From: Candidatus Latescibacterota bacterium
Lineage (GTDB): Bacteria; Latescibacterota; UBA2968; GCA-2709665
Direction of reading: 5' to 3'
NCBI GenBank assembly: GCA_021295655.1
Contig: JAGWBX010000026.1
Span: forward strand, 1 to 35,825
DNA: 35,825 nucleotides
The notes beneath the pieces were generated by a model. It searched no databases, was not told the DNA's origin, and was given only the letters and a program-made list of their open reading frames with translations. The first letter of the stretch is position 1, and each line of letters starts with the position of its first letter. The position numbers and the translations under genes are program-made. This document shows positions 27,435 through 35,825 of the stretch, piece by piece.

Positions 27435-28927
27435 TCGATACCGCCACCCTCGACTACGACTTCGACGAAGAAACGCTGGGCTTTGAGGAACCGCCCGAGC
27501 AGCCCGCGCCACCGGCATCCTGGCCGGAAAGGATCTCGATTACAGCCGTGGCGCTTGGCTTCCTCGCCCTCATCGTCACCCTGCTCGGTCCGCTCTCCGG
27601 TACCTGGGCCGGCATGCTGCTCAGCTTCGGCCTTATCGTGCTGGGATCGGCCGCGTATTTCTGGCTCTACTACAGGAACACCGTCCCGGGGATCAAGCAC
27701 GACGGCATCATGTTCGGCAGCGCGACCCACCTGGGACTCATCGGATGGGCCCTGGGCATTGTCATCACCGGGTTTTACGTCGTGCTCTATTGGTGGCCCG
27801 AATACCTGGAACGCGGCGTCCGGCTGGTGGACCCTCTATCCCGGGCGCTCGCCGGGGGTCCGGCGGACCGTTGGTTCTTCTACGGTTTCCTGTATACACT
27901 GGCCATCCTCGTATTCGGCGTCCGCATGTTTATGAAGTACCGCCATAACCGGTACCAGATCATCCGCACCGCGTCCGTAATGTTCTTCCAGCTCGGCTTC
28001 GCCTTTCTCATTCCGCAACTGCTCAAGAGCTTCAACCAGCCCGAATTTTATTTCACCTATTTCTGGCCGCTCAAATACGACTATCTCTTTCCCTCCACCG
28101 TGGGCAGCCTGACCGGCCATCCCGGCGCACTCGGCGTCTTCATGGTCTTCTGGGGCGCCGTGGCCACCTTCATCGCCACGCCCGTGCTCACCTACTTCTA
28201 CGGAAAACGCTGGTACTGCTCCTGGGTATGCGGCTGCGGCGGCCTTGCGGAGACCCTGGGCGACCCCTTTCGTCAACTTTCAAGCAAGTCCACCGACTCG
28301 TGGAGGATCGAACGGGGCATCATCTACTCGGTCCTCATCTTCATCACGGTCACCACGATCGCGCTCTGGGTCAACTCCGCCACCGAAGGCCGCGTCTTCG
28401 GTGGCCTGTCGGGGCCGCTTGCCAGCGCGTACGGATTCTACATCGGCGCCCTGTTTTCCGGCGTCATCGGCGTGGGTTTCTATCCGCTGATGGGCAGCCG
28501 GGTCTGGTGCCGCTTTGGCTGCCCCATGGCCGCGATTCTGGGCATTTTCCAGCGTTTCTTCTCCCGCTTCCGGATCACCACCAACGGTGGCCAGTGCATG
28601 TCCTGCGGCAACTGCTCCACCTACTGCGAAATGGGCATCGACGTCCGGGCGTACGCCCAGCGCGGCGAGAACATCGTTCGTGCTTCGTGCGTTGGATGCG
28701 GGATCTGCTCCGCAGTCTGCCCGCGCGGCGTGCTAAAACTGGAAAACGGCCCGACGCACGCCGACCGGTATCCCGGCGCAGACCAGCCCCTCGCCGCATT
28801 CCAGGAAGCGCTGAGCGCCGCAAAGGTGTACGAGGGAAATAACGGGTCGGACGCGCCAGAACCCGTAGATCCCGCCCTCCTCAGCCAGCGCAGGCCGCTC
28901 AGGTCGCAATTTACGCGGCGTCTATAA
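27431..28927 (+). CDS. NapH/CcoG-like membrane polyferredoxin
   Basis: A 498-residue integral membrane iron-sulfur protein. About eight transmembrane helices are visible, near 36-55, 61-81, 101-121, 150-168, 182-199, 233-256, 297-315 and 336-353. Cysteine motifs at C263/C267/C269 and C360/C364 (CRFGCP) follow the NapH type. A cytoplasmic two-cluster ferredoxin domain has C389, C392, C395, C399 and C420, C423, C426, C430, enough for two 4Fe-4S clusters. The first membrane motif lacks the usual Pro after its second Cys (CSWVCGCGG). The family moves electrons between quinol or ferredoxin and periplasmic or regulatory partners. It is coupled by ATGA to the flavoprotein upstream. The stop overlaps the convergent icd gene by 17 bp. 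Confidence 0.9.
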   Translation: MIDTATLDYDFDEETLGFEEPPEQPAPPASWPERISITAVALGFLALIVTLLGPLSGTWAGMLLSFGLIVLGSAAYFWLYYRNTVPGIKHDGIMFGSATHLGLIGWALGIVITGFYVVLYWWPEYLERGVRLVDPLSRALAGGPADRWFFYGFLYTLAILVFGVRMFMKYRHNRYQIIRTASVMFFQLGFAFLIPQLLKSFNQPEFYFTYFWPLKYDYLFPSTVGSLTGHPGALGVFMVFWGAVATFIATPVLTYFYGKRWYCSWVCGCGGLAETLGDPFRQLSSKSTDSWRIERGIIYSVLIFITVTTIALWVNSATEGRVFGGLSGPLASAYGFYIGALFSGVIGVGFYPLMGSRVWCRFGCPMAAILGIFQRFFSRFRITTNGGQCMSCGNCSTYCEMGIDVRAYAQRGENIVRASCVGCGICSAVCPRGVLKLENGPTHADRYPGADQPLAAFQEALSAAKVYEGNNGSDAPEPVDPALLSQRRPLRSQFTRRL

Positions 28928-31139
28928 TTGCATTGAGCGTCTCGCTGGGACGCATCGCGCCGGCGGTCAGGTCCGGTTCTGGCGCGTAATAGCCGCCAAG
29001 ATTCACGGGCTCACCCTGGACGGCCAGCAACTCCGCGTTTATCCGGTCCTCATTCTCCTCGAGTTTTCTCGCGACGTCCACGAACCTCGCTTTCAGTTCC
29101 GCGTCGCTGTCCTGTGCGGCCAGGGCCCGCGCCCAGTACATCGTGAGATAGAAGGTGCTGCCCCGGTTGTCGATCTCGTTCACCTTTCGGGAGGGCGACC
29201 GCGAGTTCTCCAGGTACTTCGTGATGGCCTGGTCAAGCGTTTCCGCGAACACCGTGGCCTTCGCGTTGCCCGCGGTCTCGGCGATCAGCCGGAACGAGGG
29301 CACGAGGGCGCAGTATTCACCCAGCGAGTCCCACCTCAGGTGCCCCTCCTGCAGGAACTGCCGGACGTGTTTGGGCGCCGATCCGCCCGCCCCCGTCTCA
29401 AACAGCCCACCGCCGTTCATCAGCCTGACGATCGACAGCATCCTCGCGCTGGTCCCGAGTTCCAGTATCGGAAAGAGATCCGTCAGATAGTCGCGAAGCA
29501 CGTTGCCGGTTGCCGCGATCGTATCCTCGCCCCTGCGGATCCGCTCCAGCGAAAACCGCATCGCGTCCCGGGGCTTCATCACGCGGACGTCCAGGCCCTC
29601 CGTGTCGTGATCCGGGAGATAAACGTCCAACTTTGCGATGATTTCCGCATCGTGCGCCCTGCGTTCGTCCAGCCAGAAGACCACCGGTGTACCGGAGGCT
29701 CTCGCTCGCCTTACCGCCAGGCCGACCCAGTCTCGAATCGCGGCGTCTTTCGTCTGACACATCCGGAAGATATCGCCAACCTCGACAACCTGGCAGAACA
29801 TCACGTTGCCCGATGCGTCGACAACGCGTATCACTCCGTCTGCCGGGGCTTCGAAAGTCTTGTCGTGCGACCCGTATTCCTCGGCCTTCTGCGCCATCAG
29901 ACCCACGTTGGACACGCTGCCCATCGTGGCGGGATCGAACTGCCCCCGCGCCTTCGCGTCTTCGAGAATTTCCTTATACATGGTCGCATAGCACCGGTCC
30001 GGCACCATGGCGATCGTATCCTGCAGGTCGCCGTCCCGGTTCCACATCTTCCCGCCGTCACGAACCACGTTGGGCATCGAGGCATCGATAATCACGTCGT
30101 TCGGCATATGGAGATTGGTGATGCCGCGATCGGAATCGACCATCGCCAGTCCGGGGCGACCCTCATAAACCGCGGCAATGTCGGCCTCGATCTCCGCTTT
30201 TTTCTCCGCTGAGAGCCGATCGAGCCGTGCCAGGACATCGGCCAGGCCGTAGTTCACATCGGCCCCGATCGCTTCCAGGGTATCGGCATGTTTTTCCAGC
30301 GCCTCCTGAAAATAGACCGAGACACAGTGGCCGAACATAATGGGATCGGAGACTTTCATCATCGTGGACTTGAGATGCAGCGACAGCAGCGCGCCGTCGC
30401 GCTTCGCCGCATCCATCTGCTCCGAGAAGAACCGCCGGAGGGCGTTCACGTTCATCACCGCGGTGTCGACCACCTCGCCGGCTTCCAGGGATATCCCTTC
30501 CTTGAGTACTCTGACCCGGCCGTCGGAGCCCGCGAACTCGATCCGCACCCGGGTTGCCGCGTTCACTGTAGTTGATTTCTCGCTTTCGAAGAAGTCGCCT
30601 TCCGTCATGTGGGCCACCCGCGCCCTGGACCCCGACTCCGGCCACGACCGCATCATTTTGTGCGGATGCCTCCTGAAGAACGCCTTGACCGAAGCCGCGG
30701 CCCGCCGGTCGGAGTTGCCCTCGCGCAGAACGGGATTCACGGCTGAACCGAGTACGACGGCGAATCGCGCCTGCAGTCCTCTCTCAGCGTCGGTTTGCGG
30801 CTCGTCCGGATAATCCGGTATGTCATATCCCTTGCCCTGCAGTTCCTCGACGGCCGCTTTCAACTGCGGGACCGTCGCGCTGATATTGGGCAGCTTGAGG
30901 ATATTGGCTTCGGGTTTTCGGGTCAGGGCGCCGAGTTCGCCCAGGCAATCCGGAATCCGCTGGGATTCGGTCAGGTTTTCGGGGAAGTTGGCGATGATCC
31001 GGCCCGCAAGGGAGATGTCGCTGAGTTCCACTTCGATGCCGGATCCGCGGGTGTAGGACTGGACAACCGGCAGCAATGCGCAGGTGGCCAGCGCGGGCGC
31101 TTCGTCTATCTTCGTCCACATGATTTTGGCTGTCGCCAT
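28911..31139 (-). CDS. icd: Monomeric NADP-dependent isocitrate dehydrogenase
   Basis: A 742-residue enzyme of the monomeric IDH family (usual length about 740), oxidising isocitrate to 2-oxoglutarate in the TCA cycle with NADP+. Typical segments are [15 protein letters not shown] at the N-terminus, [53 protein letters not shown] (substrate/metal region), [12 protein letters not shown] and the C-terminal [13 protein letters not shown] choose the ATG at 31137-31139 (MATAKIMW) because GGAGAGGA precedes it and homologous proteins start there; a longer frame to 31211 adds an unlikely extension. It overlaps the polyferredoxin gene tail to tail by 17 bp. It is a housekeeping gene with no visible operon partner. 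Confidence 0.97.
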   Translation of the reverse strand: MATAKIMWTKIDEAPALATCALLPVVQSYTRGSGIEVELSDISLAGRIIANFPENLTESQRIPDCLGELGALTRKPEANILKLPNISATVPQLKAAVEELQGKGYDIPDYPDEPQTDAERGLQARFAVVLGSAVNPVLREGNSDRRAAASVKAFFRRHPHKMMRSWPESGSRARVAHMTEGDFFESEKSTTVNAATRVRIEFAGSDGRVRVLKEGISLEAGEVVDTAVMNVNALRRFFSEQMDAAKRDGALLSLHLKSTMMKVSDPIMFGHCVSVYFQEALEKHADTLEAIGADVNYGLADVLARLDRLSAEKKAEIEADIAAVYEGRPGLAMVDSDRGITNLHMPNDVIIDASMPNVVRDGGKMWNRDGDLQDTIAMVPDRCYATMYKEILEDAKARGQFDPATMGSVSNVGLMAQKAEEYGSHDKTFEAPADGVIRVVDASGNVMFCQVVEVGDIFRMCQTKDAAIRDWVGLAVRRARASGTPVVFWLDERRAHDAEIIAKLDVYLPDHDTEGLDVRVMKPRDAMRFSLERIRRGEDTIAATGNVLRDYLTDLFPILELGTSARMLSIVRLMNGGGLFETGAGGSAPKHVRQFLQEGHLRWDSLGEYCALVPSFRLIAETAGNAKATVFAETLDQAITKYLENSRSPSRKVNEIDNRGSTFYLTMYWARALAAQDSDAELKARFVDVARKLEENEDRINAELLAVQGEPVNLGGYYAPEPDLTAGAMRPSETLNAIIDAA

Positions 31140-31197
31140 TTGCTGTCCTCTCCTTCCAGTATGAAAAGACCGGGCGTGAGACGGGTCCGGGGCCGCA

Positions 31198-31443
31198 TCA
31201 TCCATTAACACGCAAAAATCGCAGGTCGGAATTCTCGCGTCCGGTCCAGAAGCGGGCGGGGTCCATCATATTTCGCGTTCCCCGGCGCTTTGCGTACTCG
31301 AATCCGGTTAACTTGGAACTTTGGCGGCTGTCCCGGATATGCTTTGCAATCTCCATCCGGGCCAGTACGCCCAGCGCCGTGGGTTCACGCCCCGCGGGCC
31401 AGGCTTCTTTTGATTCGAGTTCGATTTTCATTGTGCGGGTCAA
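31198..31443 (-). CDS. Possible small hypothetical protein
   Basis: An open frame of about 81 codons upstream of icd on the same strand. An internal start gives [20 protein letters not shown] followed by a charged helix-like stretch. Composition looks protein-like, but there is no clear ribosome site, no recognised motif and it sits in a repeat-rich border. It could be a small protein, a remnant, or chance. Confidence 0.25.
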   Translation of the reverse strand: MTRTMKIELESKEAWPAGREPTALGVLARMEIAKHIRDSRQSSKLTGFEYAKRRGTRNMMDPARFWTGRENSDLRFLRVNG

Positions 31444-31694
31444 TTTGCTGCCCTCGTCGCGCCGGCCATAAGACAGAATTTCCCCAACCCCTTAACGTCC
31501 CCTATTCCCTTGCCCTTTTTGAAAAGCGGGGAGAGGGTAGAAGACGTCCTTGCCCGATTGTTTCTTCCTCTTATGCCTCCGGCACAAAAAAAACCGCACG
31601 GGGCGGACAATCTCTCCCTTCTCCCGTCTTGCATCTACCCGTTCTTCAGGCACTCACTTCATTTCCCGTCTAACGACTCCGGTCTCACCGCCTT

Positions 31695-31763
31695 TTGTGG
31701 TTGCCCGCCTATCGGGTGTCTCCCGGTTCCCTTTGTGCCTTCGTGTCTCCGTGTGAGCCGATT
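31695..31763 (-). repeat. Second copy of dispersed repeat, inverted
   Basis: The reverse strand reads from AATCGGCTCACACGG through ACACCCGA to GGGCGGGCAACCACAA, matching 25758-25823 with a small indel of about six bases and a few substitutions. The GGGTTGCCC arm of the hairpin is not retained here. Confidence 0.75.
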
Positions 31764-31845
31764 TCTGTCTGGCCGCGTGCAGTGAATCCGGTAAATAGCC
31801 CGGACAGAACATTAACTGAATCCAATTCAACACAAAAGCGAATCA

Positions 31846-31875
31846 TTGACATAGATTATATTCCAAAAAGGAATA
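31846..31875 (+). promoter_or_regulatory. AT-rich promoter-like site with TATTCC palindrome
   Basis: TTGACA at 31846-31851 is followed by TATTCC (31859-31864), AAAAA and GGAATA (31870-31875), a perfect inverted repeat placed where an operator would overlap a promoter. It lies in a short AT-rich island. No convincing gene follows on this strand, so it may be a relic or drive a small RNA. Confidence 0.3.
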
Positions 31876-32615
31876 GATCATAAATCTGACTGCTTGAAAG
31901 CGACGAAACCGGCGCCTTCGGATCTCGACCCTGTCTTCGTGACAGAAAGCCCGGTCCAAGGTGTCCCCTGTCGGACAATCATCACCGGGCATCCGCGGAA
32001 ACATGCGGTCTCAATGAGTCGTTTACGGCGAATTTCCGGATGCGGCTTGTCCAGGTTCCAGCGTTTCGCCGACTCCTTCGACCCTTCGACAAGCTCAGGG
32101 CACCGCATGCTCAGGGCCAACATGCTCATCGTTCGCGATCCAGGCCCTTCAGAAAAGAATTGTGACCCCTGGTACCATCCAGAGCGACGTCCTTTTGCCG
32201 GGGGTGAGGTCGGAATGCGGATAATTGGTAGGAGAGGTGATTAAGGATATCTAGAATCGAGGCGAGAAGGAAAAAGGCGCGAAGGCTGGAGACTCGAAGA
32301 CGCCTCGGACTGGTGTGCCCTTCGGTGCGGTGCCGCACGGGCTCCGGTCGACCTTCCGGGATTGGACGGCGGAGCACTCGGACGTGCAGACGTGAGCCGG
32401 ACTATGGTCCGAGCCGCAGAAACTTCTCGGCGGCACATAGCGTTTGGAACCGATTTGGGATTGCAGCACTCCGAAGGCAACTGCGGGAGGTAGTCCACCG
32501 TCAGATGCACCCCGAACTGCAGATAGGCCTGCGACAGGGCGCAAGCACTATCTGGTGCTCTCGGAACGTGCTCTAACCCGGTAGTCGCTTGCGCTCCGGC
32601 ACGATCCGAATGGGC
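31876..32615. other. Gene-poor intergenic region
   Basis: No supportable gene. One recognisable item is CCCTTCGACAAGCTCAGGG at 32082-32100, followed by CACCGC and CTCAGGG, which is the half-unit of a widespread bacterial intergenic inverted repeat. Short frames on both strands have low-complexity, repeat-like translations. Confidence 0.5.
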
Positions 32616-32710
32616 TTATTGGTTGGATTTTCTGCGATTGCACGGCTTGCACAACACCTGACAGTTCTGTTCGTCCGTTTGCAGCAGTCGACGAGGCCAT
32701 CGAACGGATG
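32616..32710 (-). pseudogene. HNH endonuclease C-terminal remnant
   Basis: Read on the minus strand, about 22 codons ending at the stop 32616-32618 give LLQTDEQNCQVLCKPCNRRK, then SNQ. This is the classic end of small HNH homing-type nucleases (NCQVLC..CN..K). A shifted frame just upstream gives HPFDGLVD, which is the expected preceding HNH text, so at least one frameshift separates the pieces. No complete domain or start remains. Confidence 0.5.
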
Positions 32711-32872
32711 CGCGGCGCGCTGAGGGATCCGCAGACGCGATCAGAGAGAACGACCAATAGCGTTCTTGTAGAGGGTTAAGAAGCCGTCAGAGCAGACGTG
32801 ACTATTTACGACAATCGGGAGTCCCGCAGGGGTGCGTATACCAGCAAAGAAGCGTTGAAATCGGGGTGGGGT

Positions 32873-33175
32873 TTACCTGGAGCGATTCAGAGACTCGTAA
32901 ACGACGTCATGTTTCCCGACAATAAGAAGGCGGCCTATCCCTTGGTCGAGAATCTTAATGGCAACTCTATATTTTCTGTCCAATCTGATGCTGAAAACGT
33001 CATTGAAACCGGCCACTGATTTGAATCTTCTGTTTTTCCCCAATGTATCTGTTGCAAGTTCCTTTATCGTGTCGGACAGGTTGTCTTGCACCTGCGGGGG
33101 CAACTTTCTGGCTTGTCTGACGAACCTCCTGCTTGGCTCCTCCAATCTGATCGGCAAATGCTGGTGGTTTGCCAT
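32873..33175 (-). CDS. RelE/ParE-like toxin
   Basis: A 100-residue basic protein with the RelE/ParE superfamily layout. Two N-terminal helices (EEPSRRFVRQARKLPPQVQD, then NLSDTIKELA) are followed by strands ending in RLDRKYRVAIKILDQGIGRL and LIVGKHDVVYESL. The C-terminal HDVVYESLNR matches the usual HD..Y ending of this family. Known members either cleave mRNA on the ribosome (RelE) or poison gyrase (ParE); which applies here cannot be told. It starts four bases after the stop of the 166-residue gene, so the two are co-translated. Base composition is AT-richer than the surrounding core genes, as is common for mobile toxin-antitoxin loci. No classical small antitoxin lies downstream. Confidence 0.72.
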   Translation of the reverse strand: MANHQHLPIRLEEPSRRFVRQARKLPPQVQDNLSDTIKELATDTLGKNRRFKSVAGFNDVFSIRLDRKYRVAIKILDQGIGRLLIVGKHDVVYESLNRSR

Positions 33176-33179
33176 CCCA

Positions 33180-33680
33180 TCATTCCCACAGCTTTTTCAA
33201 GAATTCCTCCGGCGACTCACAGACGTTTTCAGACGCAGGTTCGTTCTGAGCCTCATGAATCATGACTTGCCATCGAAGGTCCTGGCACGTACCGATCATC
33301 GTTTTAATGGATCCAATCAAAGTACTTAGCGCGTCTACCTTCCGGTCGTCGGTTTCCGGCCCGGCGCTATTGTGAAGTCGGGCGAAATTTCTCAGAGACT
33401 TTTTTAACATCTCCTCGAGAGTTTCCAAATACTCGACGGACGCATCAATGTCCCTAAAGGGCATCAGGTGCTTTAATCTGTCGGGATTCTTAATCGCCTC
33501 ATTGTAGATGTTTTGCAGGAACGCGGTATGTCGCTTCGTATCCCTGTTCATTTCACCCACAATTTTGACAAATGACATGACGGATTTTTCTCTAACGTCC
33601 CCGCTAATCCACGGAATATCAACGCTTAACATACTCTGATTAAATGCCGTCACAGTTGGCCCAAAAGCGATCCCTGCCAT
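33180..33680 (-). CDS. Unrecognised helical protein, putative toxin partner
   Basis: A 166-residue protein that I do not recognise. It is predicted largely alpha-helical, with charged amphipathic stretches (DIDASVEYLETLEEMLKKSL and SFVKIVGEMNRDTKRHTAFL). There is no clear helix-turn-helix or ribbon-helix-helix DNA-binding motif. The acidic C-terminus ends SPEEFLKKLWE, the kind of tail that antitoxins use to cap basic toxins. The start ATG at 33678-33680 follows GAGGGGGAAAT, a strong ribosome site, and a promoter is visible upstream. It lies four bases before the RelE/ParE-like gene. It is much longer than typical RelE/ParE antitoxins (about 70-90 residues), so a new antitoxin type or an unrelated co-transcribed factor are both open. 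Confidence 0.65.
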   Translation of the reverse strand: MAGIAFGPTVTAFNQSMLSVDIPWISGDVREKSVMSFVKIVGEMNRDTKRHTAFLQNIYNEAIKNPDRLKHLMPFRDIDASVEYLETLEEMLKKSLRNFARLHNSAGPETDDRKVDALSTLIGSIKTMIGTCQDLRWQVMIHEAQNEPASENVCESPEEFLKKLWE

Positions 33681-33716
33681 ATTTCCCCCTCAGTTGTCTT
33701 TCGCACGACTTTCGAA

Positions 33717-33746
33717 AAAGTACGTCAAGGCGCCAGGGTTTGTCAA
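33717..33746 (-). promoter_or_regulatory. Promoter of the toxin-like operon
   Basis: On the minus strand, TTGACA (33746-33741) with an 18-base spacer leads to TACTTT (33722-33717), or with 17 bases to GTACTT. Just downstream, CGAAAGTC and CGAAAGAC form a direct repeat before the ribosome site, and TTTCGAAA is palindromic, so an autoregulatory operator is plausible. Confidence 0.5.
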
Positions 33747-33825
33747 GTCTATTTCCAAAAGTACCGGACAGTGCGGGTGACTGTGATTAGGGTCGCGTAC
33801 CTAAATCAACATGCCGTCAAAGAAC

Positions 33826-34800
33826 TCATCCCGCTTCGGTAATCCGGTACAACGGCGCCAGCCCGCGTGCGATCCGATCCACGTTCTCCGCACAGGCCTC
33901 TCCCCGCCTCCTGGACGTGCCATACGTCTGGCCCGCGGTATGGGGCGTGGCGACAACGTTCGGCATATGCATGAAAGGATGGTCGGGAGGCAGCGGCTCC
34001 TGGGCGAACACGTCCAGCCCTGCGCCCCTGATCCGCCCGCTTTGGAGCGCCTCGACGAGCGCATCCTCATCTGCAATTTCCCCTCGTGCCACGTTGATCA
34101 GCACCGCCGTGGATTTCATCGCCGCCAACGCGGGACCGTCGATCATGTGCCGTGTTTTCGACGTCAGCGGCACGTGCAGGGAAACGTAGTCGGCCCGCGC
34201 GAGTACGGTCTTCAGTTTCGATGGCGAGGCAAACCCCTCCACGCCCAGTTCATCCAGCCTTTCCCGGGGGATATCCACGGCGTCAACGGCCGCAATCCGC
34301 ATTCCCATCGCTTTCGCCCTCGCCGCCAGCGCCTGTCCGCTCGCGCCCAGCCCGACAAGCCCGAGCGTCTTCCCCGTCAGCTCCTCGCTCAGTGGAAAGT
34401 AGAACACCTTCGACCGGAGATTCCGCACGTGCTCGTCGAATCCCTTTGCGAAATAGAGCATCAGGAACATCGCGTGTTCCGCCAGCGCCACCGCGCTGAA
34501 CGGGCCGGGCGTATTGGCAAGCATCAGACCCTTTTCGAGGAAATACGCCACATCCACGTGGTCCACCCCGGTTCCCAGTACCTGCCACAGCTTCACGCGG
34601 GCAGCCAGCGCGGCGTCGATCAGGGCTCGCGTGCCCACCGATCCTCCCTGGTCCACCACCACGTCCACGTTCTCGAACTGCCCGACCATGGGTTTCGCGG
34701 GATCGTACAGGCAGACCGTATGTCCTTCTCCGACAGCCGACCTGAAGTCGTCGTACCACGGCTGCAGCATACCCGGCACCGTCAGATACAGGACTTTCAT
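33826..34800 (-). CDS. D-isomer-specific 2-hydroxyacid dehydrogenase
   Basis: A 324-residue NAD(P)-dependent dehydrogenase of the D-2-hydroxyacid/phosphoglycerate dehydrogenase family. The Rossmann motif GLGASG is near residue 150. The catalytic trio is visible as Arg in NVARGEIADEDAL, Glu in AQEPLPPDHP and His in TPHTAGQT. The length matches two-domain members without an ACT domain, so feedback-regulated serine synthesis is less likely than reduction of glyoxylate, hydroxypyruvate or a keto-deoxy-sugar product. The ATG at 34798-34800 follows GGAGAA. It is on the same strand as the toxin-like pair but separated from it, and has no operon partner within the window. Confidence 0.92.
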   Translation of the reverse strand: MKVLYLTVPGMLQPWYDDFRSAVGEGHTVCLYDPAKPMVGQFENVDVVVDQGGSVGTRALIDAALAARVKLWQVLGTGVDHVDVAYFLEKGLMLANTPGPFSAVALAEHAMFLMLYFAKGFDEHVRNLRSKVFYFPLSEELTGKTLGLVGLGASGQALAARAKAMGMRIAAVDAVDIPRERLDELGVEGFASPSKLKTVLARADYVSLHVPLTSKTRHMIDGPALAAMKSTAVLINVARGEIADEDALVEALQSGRIRGAGLDVFAQEPLPPDHPFMHMPNVVATPHTAGQTYGTSRRRGEACAENVDRIARGLAPLYRITEAG

Positions 34801-35046
34801 GTGTTACCATTCTCCGGATTTCCTGCTTAGATGCCAGGTCCCGCCCCGTCGCGCTTCGGAACTGCGTTCCGGGCGGAACGGACCTTAACTCTCACTTCTA
34901 CCTTTTGTCTTCTTCGTCCTTAATCTTATGCGCGCAGGTTAAAGGACCGAGAAAAAGCTGCAAAAAACACGATTTCGAAAAAGATGGGCTGTTCGCCGGG
35001 CTCACAAGGTCTTTCCCTTCTTACTTTTTGTTTTTTATTATTTTAC

Positions 35047-35078
35047 GCCCTTTTTCTTTCTCGCCAAAGAAAAAGGGC
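35047..35078. terminator. Strong 13-bp hairpin, terminator-like
   Basis: GCCCTTTTTCTTT (35047-35059) and AAAGAAAAAGGGC (35066-35078) pair perfectly around CTCGCC. The stem has A/T-rich and GC-capped parts and is followed by CAAAAAG. It may stop transcription from either side or be a repeat; no adjacent gene end is close. Confidence 0.5.
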
Positions 35079-35672
35079 CAAAAAGAACGGCGCCGCTCGG
35101 CGCGGGGCCGGTTTTTCCGTGAATCCCCTCAGTGGCATACACAGGCAGCTGTGCCCTGCGTATGAATCCGACCCTGCGGTACTTCAATGCTGGACGGAAT
35201 AGCGTGGAAAAACCCCCCGCCCCTCCACCGGACGGCGTGAGGTGGACCTGGAAGGACGGCCGCCTGGGTTTGTGTTCGAAACTCCGATCGCTGTATGATT
35301 ACGTAGCGCAGTCGTTGTATTCGCAGGGGCGCGCATATCGCCGATAGATTTCGCCTGGCCATATCGCTCGCCTTCAAATGGGCATCAGGTTGTCGAACGT
35401 GAGTTCTCTTACGAGCACTTCCAGAGCAGAGCGCGTGGTTCCGTCCGGCACCTGACCCCGACATTCAACTTCGCTTGCAGGGCAGTGCATCGCGTGCGTC
35501 CCCCGAGGGTATTCGCGCGGTGCATATGGCAGGCCCCGCGCTCCGTGTTCCGTCCTGGAAAGAGTTCGCCTAAGTTCGGACGTCGAGTCGCCCGGCTGGC
35601 AAGGCGCCTGAGCGCAGGCGACCTGAGCAAGGTCGGCGAGTGAAGGCAACGCGGCCAGACGGGATGAATCGG

Positions 35673-35708
35673 CCTGCCTGTGCGTGCTATCTCACGCACG
35701 CAGACAGG
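35673..35708. repeat. Copy of CCTGCCTGTGCG hairpin element
   Basis: CCTGCCTGTGCGTG and CACGCACGCAGACAGG form an imperfect stem around a short loop. The element is closely related to 6897-6926. Confidence 0.65.
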
Positions 35709-35713
35709 TGGAT

Positions 35714-35743
35714 GAACGGCGACATATTTCCGGGACGGGACAC
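35714..35743 (-). repeat. Partner of repeat at 24419-24448
   Basis: On the minus strand the 30 bases beginning GTGTCCCGTCCCG match 24419-24448 at 26 positions. The second arm seen at 24462-24475 is missing; the match ends close to the element at 35673-35708. Confidence 0.6.
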
Positions 35744-35825
35744 TCACGGCGACTATTCCAAAGGCGGTAAGAAGGTAGAGGGAAGCCGGTAGAAGAAATC
35801 CCTGCCCGCTATTTTATTCCTTCTT

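Larger units (their letters stand above)
34801..35825. other. Non-coding terminal region with hairpins
   Basis: No frame here has a credible start, ribosome site or family pattern. The region holds the 13-bp-stem hairpin at 35047-35078, a palindrome CGCCTG-AGCG-CAGGCG at 35605-35620, and two dispersed repeats near the right end (35673-35708 and 35714-35743). It appears to be a repeat-rich gap that continues past the window. Confidence 0.55.

Noticed and set aside
35374-35747. Minus-strand frames of about 90-112 codons
   Set aside because: Their sequence includes two dispersed repeats and palindromes, with no family similarity or convincing start.

Overview
This is a bacterial chromosome segment: tightly spaced genes, Shine-Dalgarno-led starts and no introns. 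It is mostly GC-rich, with two visibly AT-richer patches, the M16 protease gene at about 10.9-14.1 kb and a toxin-like gene pair at about 32.8-33.8 kb. The content resembles large genomes of uncultured polysaccharide-degrading lineages of the Poribacteria or Latescibacterota kind: polysaccharide lyase, CocE hydrolase, kelch protein, enolase-superfamily sugar-acid dehydratase, many intergenic repeats and a RAYT transposase. That placement is a weak inference from gene content; there is no rRNA or other phylogenetic marker here, and no tRNA or CRISPR was seen.

Layout. 1-1.6 kb: a RAYT (IS200/IS605-like) transposase gene sits inside an array of 146-bp tandem units, each carrying two REP-type hairpins in opposite orientation. 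1.6-10.6 kb, minus strand: a frameshifted secreted repeat protein, an L-rhamnonate dehydratase-like enolase, a six-repeat kelch protein, an unrecognised protein, a double alpha/beta-hydrolase whose N-terminal half lacks its nucleophile, and an M24 peptidase-like protein. 10.9-17.3 kb, plus strand: a PreP-type M16C metalloprotease behind a strong AT-rich promoter, a DUF2089-DUF4097 regulator/envelope pair, and a solitary plant-type class II ketol-acid reductoisomerase. 17.4-24.3 kb, minus strand: a four-gene operon of heparinase II/III-like lyase, CocE/NonD hydrolase, SDR and class III aminotransferase; a concanavalin-like protein is divergent from it. 26.2-28.9 kb, plus strand: an FAD/NAD oxidoreductase translationally coupled to a membrane polyferredoxin. 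28.9-31.1 kb, minus strand: monomeric NADP isocitrate dehydrogenase. 31.2-32.9 kb: a gene-poor repeat zone with a decayed HNH nuclease fragment. 32.9-33.7 kb, minus strand: a two-gene toxin-antitoxin-like operon. 33.8-34.8 kb, minus strand: a D-2-hydroxyacid dehydrogenase. 34.8-35.8 kb: non-coding, with hairpins and repeats.

How the genes fit together. The lyase operon and the rhamnonate-dehydratase cluster suggest use of acidic or acylated polysaccharides: lyase cleavage, ester or amide removal, then oxidation and dehydration of sugar acids, with the 2-hydroxyacid dehydrogenase a possible but unlinked contributor. The FAD/polyferredoxin pair is a probable NAD(P)H-linked membrane electron-transfer unit. 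The least explained items are the REP array with its resident RAYT, the toxin-like operon with an unrecognised 166-residue partner, the unrecognised proteins at 5705-6745 and 24524-25720, and several dispersed hairpin repeats, some nested in or interrupting each other.
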